This document shows, piece after piece, positions 10,010 to 17,128 of a DNA stretch of 34,248 bases. This DNA comes from Rhodococcus yananensis (lineage in GTDB: Bacteria > Actinomycetota > Actinomycetes > Mycobacteriales > Mycobacteriaceae). The position numbers were made by a program, and so were the translations under genes. Numbering within the stretch: position 1 is the stretch's first letter; every line of letters starts with the position of its first letter. The DNA lies in assembly GCF_020515525.1 (NCBI RefSeq), contig NZ_JAIYEP010000048.1:1-34248 (forward strand), read 5' to 3'. Below the pieces are notes generated by a model. The model ran no database searches. It was given only the letters and a program-made list of their open reading frames with translations, and was not told the origin of the DNA.

Positions 10010-11068
10010 ATGCGACGGATGCGACGGTGGATCGGTGCTGCGACTCTCGCTCTCCTGGTGGTGTCGGGCGGCGTGACGCTCGCGGCGCCGGCAGCGGCAC
10101 TGCCCGACACGGGATCCGTCATCGTCCCTTCTGGGTCCGACACCGAACTGACCTTCGAGACCGACGGCACCGTCTTCCACGGCAGTGTGCGTACTCCCGA
10201 CGGGCAGACGCGCGGCGCCGCACTTCTCCTTCCCGGCAGCGGGATCTCGGACCGCAACGGAAACCAGCCGGGGATCGCCGTCTCGGATGTCCTGTCGAGG
10301 ACCGCGGATGTTCTTGCGTCGCACGGTATCGCCAGTCTGCGTTTCGACAAGATCGGGGCGGGCGCGACCGGCCTCGGCGCGTACACCCCGGACACTATCG
10401 GTGAATACGGATTCGTCGACCAGGTCGATCACGCCGAGGCGGCGGCGCACGTGCTGTCGGAGCGCACGGGGATCGCGACCGACGACCTGCTCGTCCTCGG
10501 CCACAGCGAGGGCGGACTGACCACCCTCGCCCTCGCCGAGCGGGGCATCGGCGGCGGTTTCGGGCTTCTCGCCCCGCTGCCGATGCGCTACCTGGACCTG
10601 TTGCGGAGCCAGGTCGAGGGTGTCGCCGAGTCGGGTCGCCTCGACGCGGCGGACGCCGACACCGTCCGACGCGAGCTCCCCCGCACCATCGAGTCGATCC
10701 GCGCGACGGGAACCGTGCCCGCCGATCAGGATCCGTTGCTCGACCAACTCGGATTCAACGCGTACAACGCGAAGTTCCTGCAGGAGTCCGATCGAATGGA
10801 TCCCCCGGTCCTCGCGGCGTCGTTGGCCGCGGACACCCCGGTGCTGCTCACCTGCTCGGAGAAGGATCTCAACATCGGCTGCGACCAGGTGGCCCCGCTG
10901 CGGGCCGCGCTCGGACACACCGATCTGCAGTTCGAACACTTCGCGACGGCAAACCACAGCCTCGAGGAACTCGGACCCGTTCCTCCGAGCAGCGCCGACA
11001 TGCCCCTTCTGCTCCCGCCGTCCGCGGAGTACACCGCCGCGCTCCACACGTGGGCGTCGAGCATCTGA
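10010..11068 (+). CDS. Exported alpha/beta hydrolase
   Basis: This 352-residue hydrolase has a Sec signal peptide (about 1-30, with a cut after APAAA). Its alpha/beta core has the nucleophile motif GHSEGG (Ser166), an early LLPGSGISDRNGN segment resembling an oxyanion-hole strand, and a C-terminal ATANHSLEEL segment with the likely catalytic histidine. The fold suggests an esterase or acyl hydrolase (Hydrolase_4-like), but the substrate is unknown. I chose ATG 10010 because it begins a proper signal peptide with charged MRRMRRW. A TTG start 18 bases earlier is possible. It is a separate unit after the terminator at 9919-9960. Position between an extracellular sterol oxidase and a secretory lipase suggests work on extracellular lipids. 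Confidence 0.8.
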   Translation: MRRMRRWIGAATLALLVVSGGVTLAAPAAALPDTGSVIVPSGSDTELTFETDGTVFHGSVRTPDGQTRGAALLLPGSGISDRNGNQPGIAVSDVLSRTADVLASHGIASLRFDKIGAGATGLGAYTPDTIGEYGFVDQVDHAEAAAHVLSERTGIATDDLLVLGHSEGGLTTLALAERGIGGGFGLLAPLPMRYLDLLRSQVEGVAESGRLDAADADTVRRELPRTIESIRATGTVPADQDPLLDQLGFNAYNAKFLQESDRMDPPVLAASLAADTPVLLTCSEKDLNIGCDQVAPLRAALGHTDLQFEHFATANHSLEELGPVPPSSADMPLLLPPSAEYTAALHTWASSI

Positions 11069-11203
11069 GTCGCGCACCGTCCACTCCCGACGATCACCGT
11101 CCGACCACGAATCGCCCATCAGGACACGGGGCGTCACTTCTCGTATCCTGACCCGTGTCCGATTCGTGATATGACTCGTCGGGGTATTGGAGGTATACGT
11201 TCG

Positions 11204-12445
11204 ATGTCGTCCCTCGGAACGAGAGCGGCACGCGTGGTCGGCGCGACCGCGGCAGCCCTGTCGGTGTCGGTCGTCGCCACCCTGGCGACAGCGATTCCGG
11301 CGGCGGCCGGCCCGGTCGTCTATCCCTCCCCCGTGAACGACACCTTCTATTCGGCACCGGTCGACCTCGGCGCGTATCGGCCCGGTGACGTCCTCTCGGT
11401 CCGTCCCGCGCCGGCGCCGGTCGGGTTCGTCGACACCGACGTCGTGCAGATCCGGTACCGCAGCGTCGATTCGCTCGGGAATCCCGTCGCGGCGGTCACC
11501 ACGGTGCTGTCACCGCACCATGCGGTGCCCGGGCGGCCGGTGCTGTCGTACCAACACATCATCAACGGGCTCGGGTTGCAGTGTGCGCCGTCGCAGGCCC
11601 TCTACACCCAGGACCCCGATCTCGCGATCCGCGAGGCCCCCGCGCTCAATGTCGCTCTCCAGCAGGGGTGGACGGTGGCGATCCCCGACCATCTGGGACC
11701 GGACAGCGCATACGGCGCCGTGCGTCTCGGTGCGCAACTCACCCTAGACGGGATCCGCGCGGTGCAACGGCTCCCGCAGCTCGGCCTGGCCGACAGCCCG
11801 GTCGCGCTCGCCGGATACTCCGGCGGCGGCATGACCACGGCCATGGCGGCGGCGCTCGCATCCACCTACGCCCCCGAACTCCGCATCGTGGGCAGCGCAT
11901 TCGGCGGCGCACCGTTGAGCATCGAGAAGATGGCCCGCGGTCTCGGCGAGGAATCGCATCCCGCGTTCGGCCTGGCGATGGCCGCGGCCCTCGGTCTCGA
12001 ACGCGAATATCCCGACGCCATGCCCGTCACGCCCACTCTCAACACCCACGGATTGGCGCTGCGGGATTCGATCGCGAATGCGTGCACCAACGGGATCCTG
12101 GCGCACGGTGCCGGGCAGAGTCTCTCCGACGTGGCCGACGCCGACGCAGCGTTCGCCCTGCTCGATCGGCCGGCCGTCCAGACCGTCCTCGACGCCAACA
12201 GCGTCGAGCAGACCCCCGAGGTTCCGACCGCCCCGGTGTACGAATGGCACGCCTCCGACGATGTGCTGATCCCGGTCGATTCGATCACGGCCACGCTGCG
12301 CCGCTACTGCGACGCGGGCGTTCCGGTCCGGTCCGAGGTCGTGTCGAGCCCGGACCACCTCTCCGCAGCGGTCATCGGTCTTCCCGGTGCGTTGCAGTTC
12401 CTCGACGACCGGTTCGCGGGTGTTCCACCGACGTCGACCTGCTGA
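11204..12445 (+). CDS. Secretory lipase family (LIP) hydrolase
   Basis: This 413-residue protein fits the secretory lipase family known from Candida lipases and common in mycolic-acid bacteria. A signal peptide covers about residues 1-36 (IPAAAG). Family features are DLGAYRPGDVLSVRP, LSYQHIINGLGLQCAPS, the nucleophile GYSGGG (Ser206), the HASDDVLIPVDS loop with the likely catalytic Asp, and SSPDHLSAAV with the likely catalytic His. It probably hydrolyses triacylglycerols or sterol esters outside the cell; the substrate is inferred. I chose ATG 11204 because GGAGG lies ten bases upstream. An in-frame ATG at 11171 lacks that site. It converges on the drrB-type gene with only 34 bases between. 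Confidence 0.85.
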   Translation: MSSLGTRAARVVGATAAALSVSVVATLATAIPAAAGPVVYPSPVNDTFYSAPVDLGAYRPGDVLSVRPAPAPVGFVDTDVVQIRYRSVDSLGNPVAAVTTVLSPHHAVPGRPVLSYQHIINGLGLQCAPSQALYTQDPDLAIREAPALNVALQQGWTVAIPDHLGPDSAYGAVRLGAQLTLDGIRAVQRLPQLGLADSPVALAGYSGGGMTTAMAAALASTYAPELRIVGSAFGGAPLSIEKMARGLGEESHPAFGLAMAAALGLEREYPDAMPVTPTLNTHGLALRDSIANACTNGILAHGAGQSLSDVADADAAFALLDRPAVQTVLDANSVEQTPEVPTAPVYEWHASDDVLIPVDSITATLRRYCDAGVPVRSEVVSSPDHLSAAVIGLPGALQFLDDRFAGVPPTSTC

Positions 12446-12479
12446 CACGCGAGGCGCGGTGCCGCCCGCCCGGGCGCAC

Positions 12480-13283
12480 TCAGCGTGAGACGGCCTTCTT
12501 GTAACGGCGGATCGCGAACGGAACGAACACCGCCAGCATCACTGCGGTCCACAGCAGCGATGCGAGGACCGGGTTCTGCAGCGGCCACGCATCCGACGTC
12601 GGCATCATCGGGTTCGTGTTTCCGAACAGTTCACGGATGGCCTGGGTGACCGCCGAGACCGGGTTCCACTCGGCGAACACCCTCAGTACCGTCGGCATCT
12701 GGGAGGGATCGACGAACGTGTTCGCGATGAACGACAGCGGAAAGATCGCCATGAAACTGGCGTTGTTGAACACCTCCGGTGTGCGGATCCACATGCCCAC
12801 GACCGCCATCAGCCACGACAGCGAGTACGCGAACAGCAACAGCAGCGCGTACCCCGCGAGGGCTTCGAGCGGCGACGAATGGATGCGCCACCCCACCACC
12901 AGTCCCGCCAGAGACATCACGACGAGACTGACGATGTTGATGAGCACATCCGTGGAAGTACGTCCTATCAGCACCGCGGACGGCGCCATCGGCAGCGACC
13001 GGAATCGGTCGATGATGCCCTTCTGCAGGTCTTCGACCATCCCCAGACCCGTCCACGTCGCCCCGAAGATCACCGTCTGGGTGAACACGCCTGCGATGAG
13101 GAACTCGCGGTACGAGGTGCCCGGGATCTCGATCGCACTGCCGAACACGTAGGCGAACAACAACACGAACATGATGGGCGACAACGTCGTGAACACGATC
13201 AGATCGGGCACACGCTTGATCTTGATGACGTTGCGTTTGGCGATGGTCAGACCGTCGGACACGGCCAACTGCACTGCGTTCAC
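12480..13283 (-). CDS. DrrB-type ABC-2 exporter permease
   Basis: This 267-residue integral membrane protein of the ABC-2 transporter family has about six membrane segments, starting near residue 27 (PIMFVLLFAYVFGSA). It carries the typical cytoplasmic LQKGIIDRFRSLPMAPSAVL motif near residues 87-106 and a NPVSAVTQAIRELFG segment near the C-terminal end. It overlaps the ATPase gene by 4 bases (ATGA), so the two form a two-gene exporter. DrrAB-like systems export drugs or lipids; nothing here fixes the substrate. It converges with the secretory lipase gene. Confidence 0.9.
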   Translation of the reverse strand: MNAVQLAVSDGLTIAKRNVIKIKRVPDLIVFTTLSPIMFVLLFAYVFGSAIEIPGTSYREFLIAGVFTQTVIFGATWTGLGMVEDLQKGIIDRFRSLPMAPSAVLIGRTSTDVLINIVSLVVMSLAGLVVGWRIHSSPLEALAGYALLLLFAYSLSWLMAVVGMWIRTPEVFNNASFMAIFPLSFIANTFVDPSQMPTVLRVFAEWNPVSAVTQAIRELFGNTNPMMPTSDAWPLQNPVLASLLWTAVMLAVFVPFAIRRYKKAVSR

Positions 13284-14239
13284 GAAACCGGATCCTCCAT
13301 CCGTTCCTCCGCCTCGTGACCGGTGAGGGTGAGGAACACGTCGTCGAGGGTGGGGCGGCGCAGCGTCACGTCGGTGACCCCGATCCCGGCCTCCGTCAGC
13401 CGGCCGAGCGCCGCGACGAGCATCTCGGTTCCGCCCGAGGCCGGCACGATCACCCGCGTGGACTCGACGCGGATGTCGCCGGCGGCGAGCGGTGTCAGCT
13501 CGGCAACCGCGTCGCCCAGCTGGGTGTCGTCGGATACGACCAACTCGAGCCGTTCGCCACCGACGAGCGATTTGAGTTCATCGGCGGTACCCCGCGCGAT
13601 GACGGCACCTCGGTCGATCACCGCGATCCTGTCGGCGAGCCGCTCGGCTTCTTCCATGTACTGCGTGGTGAGCAGCAGTGTGGTGCCGCGCGCGACGAGT
13701 TGTTCGATGATGTCCCACAGACCGAGGCGGGCGCGGGGATCGAGACCGGTGGTCGGTTCGTCGAGGAAGAGCACCGGGGGTTCAGCGACGAGCGCCCCTG
13801 CGAGATCGAGCCGGCGCCTCATCCCACCCGAATAGCCCTTCACCGGGCGGTCGCCGGCGTCGACGAGGTCGAACTGTTCGAGCAGTTCGCGAGCGCGTTC
13901 GCGGCTGCGCTTCGCTCCGAGGTGATACAGCCGCCCCACCATGTCGAGGTTCTCGAAACCGGTGAGGTATTCGTCGACGGCCGCGTACTGGCCGGACGCC
14001 CCGATGTGTGCCCGCAGTTCGGCGGCCTGGGACACCACGTCGAATCCCGCGACCTCCGCGCGCCCGGAGTCGGGGGCGAGCAGCGTCGTGAGGACGCGGA
14101 CGGTGGTGGTCTTGCCCGCACCGTTCGGCCCCAGGAGCGCCGTCACGGTGCCTTCCTCAACACGTAGGTCGATGCCGTCGAGGGCGATGAACTGCCCGAA
14201 TCGTTTACACAGTCCTTCAACCACGATGGCGTCGGCCAT
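13280..14239 (-). CDS. DrrA-type ABC exporter ATPase
   Basis: This 319-residue ATP-binding subunit has Walker A GPNGAGKTT (37-45), the signature YSGGMRRRLDLAGAL, Walker B PVLFLDEPTTGLDP, the H-loop region TTQYMEEAERLADRI, and the C-terminal DrrA extension (VTLRRPTLDDVFLTLTG). I start it at ATG 14239, where GGGAG precedes the codon and the family N-terminus (ADAIVVEGLCKRFG) begins. The open frame upstream to 14305 has no similarity. It pairs with the permease at 12480-13283. A long hairpin at 14321-14388 separates it from the upstream membrane protein gene. Confidence 0.93.
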   Translation of the reverse strand: MADAIVVEGLCKRFGQFIALDGIDLRVEEGTVTALLGPNGAGKTTTVRVLTTLLAPDSGRAEVAGFDVVSQAAELRAHIGASGQYAAVDEYLTGFENLDMVGRLYHLGAKRSRERARELLEQFDLVDAGDRPVKGYSGGMRRRLDLAGALVAEPPVLFLDEPTTGLDPRARLGLWDIIEQLVARGTTLLLTTQYMEEAERLADRIAVIDRGAVIARGTADELKSLVGGERLELVVSDDTQLGDAVAELTPLAAGDIRVESTRVIVPASGGTEMLVAALGRLTEAGIGVTDVTLRRPTLDDVFLTLTGHEAEERMEDPVS

Positions 14240-14317
14240 GAGAGTCTCCCTGGCTGGTGCGTGATACCTCGGCACGTACGTCGTGCACAGTCTGCACGAC
14301 AGCACCGACAGGGTGCG

Positions 14318-15640
14318 TCATTCCCGCGGACCGGTTTGCTTCCCGCGACCGCTGTAACGGCGGAGGGAAGCAGCTTGGTCCGCGGGAAGTGCGGTGGCGT
14401 CGGGCAGAGGCCGCATCGGGACCCGTGCCCGCGCCACCGCCGATTCCACCGCGTTGGGTTCGCGCGAGCCCCGGATCCGCCGGAGGGATTCGATTGCCCT
14501 GCCGAAGCCTCGACGCACGGTCGTCGCGGACGGTGATCCACCGACGAGGTATGCACCCACCGCGATCACCAGGCCCAGCACGGCAACCGCGCGCAGTGCC
14601 GCCCGCAACGGGTCGAGCACCGTATCCACGAGGACCGCCGCCGCGTCCGGGGACAGCACGTCCGGTGGGATGTCGTCCAGGTAGACGGCCCGGGCGACGA
14701 TCAACGAGACCGCGAGAATCAGCATGCCCACCGCGAGCGCCACACCGACGAACGCGAGGGTGCGCAGGCGCCGCCCGGACGGGGCGAGGACGACGGCAGC
14801 GGCCGCCACGGCGATCGTCAGCCAGGGAAGAATCCCGGATGCCTTGTCCAGCAACGACACCGCCTGCTGCGCCCGCACGAGTTCCGGCGACCGGAACAGG
14901 ACGAACTGCTTGTCGATCTCCGGGACCCTCTCGGCGAACGTGAAGCCGCGATCGAGCAACCTGCCCTTGACGTTCTCGATGATCGGGCCCAGCGAGATGC
15001 TCACCGTGCCGGACGGGTCGACCGACAGCGATTCCGGGCCGCCGTCGCCGGTCACGACCGCGACGAGACCGGCGTGTGCGGCGCGGTTCGCCTGGATCCA
15101 CAGGTCCTCGAACTGGTCGGTGTCCACCAGAGTCGCCACCGTCTCGTCGACGAAACTTCTCGCCTGGCCGGCGAGGACCGGCGCGAGACCCTCGATGGCG
15201 CTGTCGAGACGCGGTGCGTCGTCCGTCACCGGTACCGCATCGGTCAGGGCCGACAGTGCGTCGGCCGTGAGTTCTTCGACGTCCAGTCGGGTGAAGATCT
15301 CATCGGTGACCGTGTCGGCGACCTGACTCTGGATCGCCGGTTCCGACGCGAGCGGCGCGACGGTGGTGACGTACCGCCCGGTGTCGAGGACCTCGCCCCG
15401 CACGAATCGCGCGGTGACCGTCGCGATCGACAGGAGCGCGACGAGCACGATCAGCACCGTCGCCGCCGTCCGACGCAGGATGTGGCGGGGGCGGCGCTCC
15501 CGTCCGCTCGGCGGTGCCGCCGCATCTTCCGCGTGTTTCCGGAGGGCCGCCACCTCCGCGCGCAGGCGTTCGAGTTCGGCCCGCTCGTCGCTGCCGAGCG
15601 GGCCGCCGTCCGAGCTGCGCCCCCCGGCATCGGTGGTCAT
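14318..15640 (-). CDS. Conserved membrane protein with an N-terminal coiled coil
   Basis: This 440-residue protein is of unknown function. Residues about 16-40 (SDERAELERLRAEVAALRKH) look like a short coiled coil. One membrane segment lies at about 57-80 (TVLIVLVALLSIATVTARFV). It is followed by a long, probably extracytoplasmic domain of about 200 residues rich in acidic and hydroxylated residues. Three more membrane segments (GILPWLTIAVAAAAVVLAP and two after it) precede a basic cytoplasmic tail. Similar proteins are widespread in actinobacteria, but I know no function. The last 70 bases of the gene form an extended hairpin. It lies 82 bases upstream of the DrrA-type gene, but the hairpin argues against simple co-transcription. 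Confidence 0.8.
   Translation of the reverse strand: MTTDAGGRSSDGGPLGSDERAELERLRAEVAALRKHAEDAAAPPSGRERRPRHILRRTAATVLIVLVALLSIATVTARFVRGEVLDTGRYVTTVAPLASEPAIQSQVADTVTDEIFTRLDVEELTADALSALTDAVPVTDDAPRLDSAIEGLAPVLAGQARSFVDETVATLVDTDQFEDLWIQANRAAHAGLVAVVTGDGGPESLSVDPSGTVSISLGPIIENVKGRLLDRGFTFAERVPEIDKQFVLFRSPELVRAQQAVSLLDKASGILPWLTIAVAAAAVVLAPSGRRLRTLAFVGVALAVGMLILAVSLIVARAVYLDDIPPDVLSPDAAAVLVDTVLDPLRAALRAVAVLGLVIAVGAYLVGGSPSATTVRRGFGRAIESLRRIRGSREPNAVESAVARARVPMRPLPDATALPADQAASLRRYSGRGKQTGPRE
14321..14388 (-). terminator. Long two-part hairpin overlapping the 3' end of a CDS
   Basis: TTCCCGCGGACC (14321-14332) pairs with 14377-14388. After a five-base internal mismatch, GCTTCCC (14338-14344) pairs with 14365-14371, giving a 68-base imperfect stem-loop. 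It lies within the C-terminal codons of the membrane protein and before the ABC exporter genes, so it probably acts as a terminator or RNA-stability element. Confidence 0.6.
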
Positions 15641-15649
15641 GGATGCGGT

Positions 15650-15689
15650 GGTGTCAGGCCGAGGCCCGGCGGTGTCAGGCCGAGGCCCG
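15650..15689. repeat. Tandem duplication with a 21-base period at a stop codon
   Basis: GGTGTCAGGCCGAGGCCCG occurs at 15650-15668 and again at 15671-15689. The copy at 15671 contains the stop codon of the DUF7144-like gene and its last codons (RASA). The other copy sits just downstream in the same frame. It looks like a recent slip duplication. Confidence 0.85.
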
Positions 15690-16100
15690 ACTCGGATTCC
15701 ACGTGCTGATCGCCCAGATCACGACGATGTCGAGCGCGATGATGAGAATCGACCACCAGGGGTAGTACGGCAACCACAGGAAGTTGGCGACGATCGACAA
15801 TGCCGCGAGGACGATCGCGGTGGCGCGGGCCCACGTCGCCCCGGTCATCAGGGCGATGCCGACGAGGATCATCAGGACGCCCACGACGATGTGGATCCAG
15901 CCCCATCCGGTGACGTCGAACCGGTAGATGTACTCGAGCCCTCTGACGAACACCTCGTCCTCGGCGACGGCGGCGATCCCCTGGAAGAGGGACAGGACGC
16001 CGAGAGTGATCAGGATGACCGCGGCTCCCATCGACGTCCCCGCCGCGATTCCCTGCTCGACGGACATCTGTTCCCGGTCTGCGCGCGCGTGCTCGGACAT
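15675..16100 (-). CDS. DUF7144-like four-helix membrane protein
   Basis: This 141-residue protein has four predicted membrane helices: ILITLGVLSLFQGIAAV, WIHIVVGVLMILVGIALM, the region around ARATAIVLAALSIVANFLW, and ILIIALDIVVIWAI. The GWGWIHIVVGVLMILVGIAL and LWLPYYPWWSI blocks are typical of the DUF7144 family of small actinobacterial membrane proteins, whose role is unknown. The ATG at 16100 has AAAGGA upstream. A 12-bp palindrome (CTTTCGCGAAAG, 16109-16120) overlaps that ribosome-binding site. It is divergent from the DUF6325 gene. Confidence 0.85.
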   Translation of the reverse strand: MSEHARADREQMSVEQGIAAGTSMGAAVILITLGVLSLFQGIAAVAEDEVFVRGLEYIYRFDVTGWGWIHIVVGVLMILVGIALMTGATWARATAIVLAALSIVANFLWLPYYPWWSILIIALDIVVIWAISTWNPSRASA

Positions 16101-16108
16101 GACGGGTC

Positions 16109-16120
16109 CTTTCGCGAAAG
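16109..16120. promoter_or_regulatory. Palindrome overlapping the DUF7144-like ribosome-binding site
   Basis: CTTTCGCGAAAG is a perfect 12-bp palindrome starting nine bases upstream of the ATG and covering part of the AAAGGA site. It could be a repressor operator or an RNA hairpin that masks translation. The rest of the 218-base divergent gap (16101-16318) holds a short dyad TTCGGG/CCCGAA (16159-16177) and no clear promoter. Confidence 0.35.
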
Positions 16121-16318
16121 CGACTGATTATGAGCAATTATGCGCGCGTCCGGAATTGTTCGGGACCAAAACCCGAATCAGGTCGGGAACGGGACCTTCG
16201 GCGAGCCACACCGGGCACGGTGGATCCGGCCTTCAGAAACACCGTCCGTCGTCGACCGGTCGGACTATCGTCGACAGTGTCTGCGCGTGTGCTTTCTTCG
16301 TCCAGAAATGAGATTCCT

Positions 16319-16768
16319 GTGATCGATTCCGATCTCGACGAGATGGGCCCCATCGACTATCTCGTCATCGAATTCCCCGCGGATCGCCCTCCGAACGGCT
16401 CCGCCCTGCCGCTGCTACGCGACCTCGTCGACCGCGACATCATCCGCGTACTCGATCTCGCCTTCGTACAGAAGGATGTGGACGGGTCCGTCTCGGGCAT
16501 CGACATCGCCGACGTCGGCCTCGAAGGCGACGTCGACGTGACGTTGTTCGCCGAGGCCGCGTCCGGACTTCTCGACGAGACCGACCTCGGGGATGCCGGC
16601 GAAGCCCTCGAACCCGGGTGTTCGGCAGCCGTTCTCGTGTACGAGAACCGTTGGGCCGCACCGCTCGCGCGTGCGCTGCGCGGCAACGGAGCCCAAATGG
16701 TCGCGTCCGGACGTATTCCCCTGCAGAGCATCCTGGCCTCGTTGGACGCGCTCGAACCGCAGGGCTGA
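16319..16768 (+). CDS. DUF6325 family protein
   Basis: This 149-residue soluble acidic protein is of the uncharacterised DUF6325 family. Its typical opening is MGPIDYLVIEFP, followed by RDLVDRDIIRVLDLAFVQKD, a run of acidic residues, and the C-terminal EPGCSAAVLVYENRWAAPLARALRG block. In other actinobacteria it is usually encoded beside a SHOCT-domain protein, as it is here. I start at GTG 16319; ATG 16343 (MGPIDYL) is a real alternative, since no strong ribosome-binding site marks either. It has no signal peptide or membrane segment. Some relatives are linked to stress regulons, but nothing here shows that. Confidence 0.75.
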   Translation: MIDSDLDEMGPIDYLVIEFPADRPPNGSALPLLRDLVDRDIIRVLDLAFVQKDVDGSVSGIDIADVGLEGDVDVTLFAEAASGLLDETDLGDAGEALEPGCSAAVLVYENRWAAPLARALRGNGAQMVASGRIPLQSILASLDALEPQG

Positions 16769-16815
16769 CCCCACCGACCACCACCGGAAGACATTCCACC
16801 GGAAAGGGATACACC

Positions 16816-17118
16816 ATGCCAGGACTTCTCCGCGGCGTCGCCCGCACCGCCGTGATCGCGGGAACGGCGACGTCGGTGTCCAACCGGGTCTCGCGTCGTC
16901 AGGGACAGCGCTGGGCTCGGCAGGAACAGGAACAGGACGACCGTTCCCCGTCCGCCGCGCAGCCCGCGCCTCCACCGCCACCCCCTCCACCCGCCGCGCC
17001 CACCCCGGATCTCACCGGCCGGTTGGACGCCCTGAAACAACTCGGTGAACTCAAGGCCCAGGGCGTGCTCACCGACGCGGAGTTCGAAGCCGAGAAGGCA
17101 CGCATCCTCGGCGGATGA
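16816..17118 (+). CDS. SHOCT-domain small protein
   Basis: This 100-residue protein has a basic, weakly hydrophobic N-terminus (LLRGVARTAVIAGTATSV) and a Gln/Arg-rich stretch. A proline run (APPPPPPPPAAP, about 51-62) leads into a C-terminal SHOCT domain, LDALKQLGELKAQGVLTDAEF, ending EAEKARILGG. SHOCT is a short oligomerisation helix pair. The ATG at 16816 has GGAAAGGGA upstream, and the gene begins 47 bases after the DUF6325 gene, so the two are likely one unit. It converges with the DUF2252 gene with only ten bases between them. Confidence 0.85.
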   Translation: MPGLLRGVARTAVIAGTATSVSNRVSRRQGQRWARQEQEQDDRSPSAAQPAPPPPPPPPAAPTPDLTGRLDALKQLGELKAQGVLTDAEFEAEKARILGG

Positions 17119-17128
17119 CGACCGGTTC

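Noticed and set aside
12461-12479. CG-rich self-complementary CGCCCGGGCG between the secretory lipase and DrrB-type genes
   Set aside because: It has no loop and no T-run; too weak to call a terminator, although one would be expected between these converging genes.
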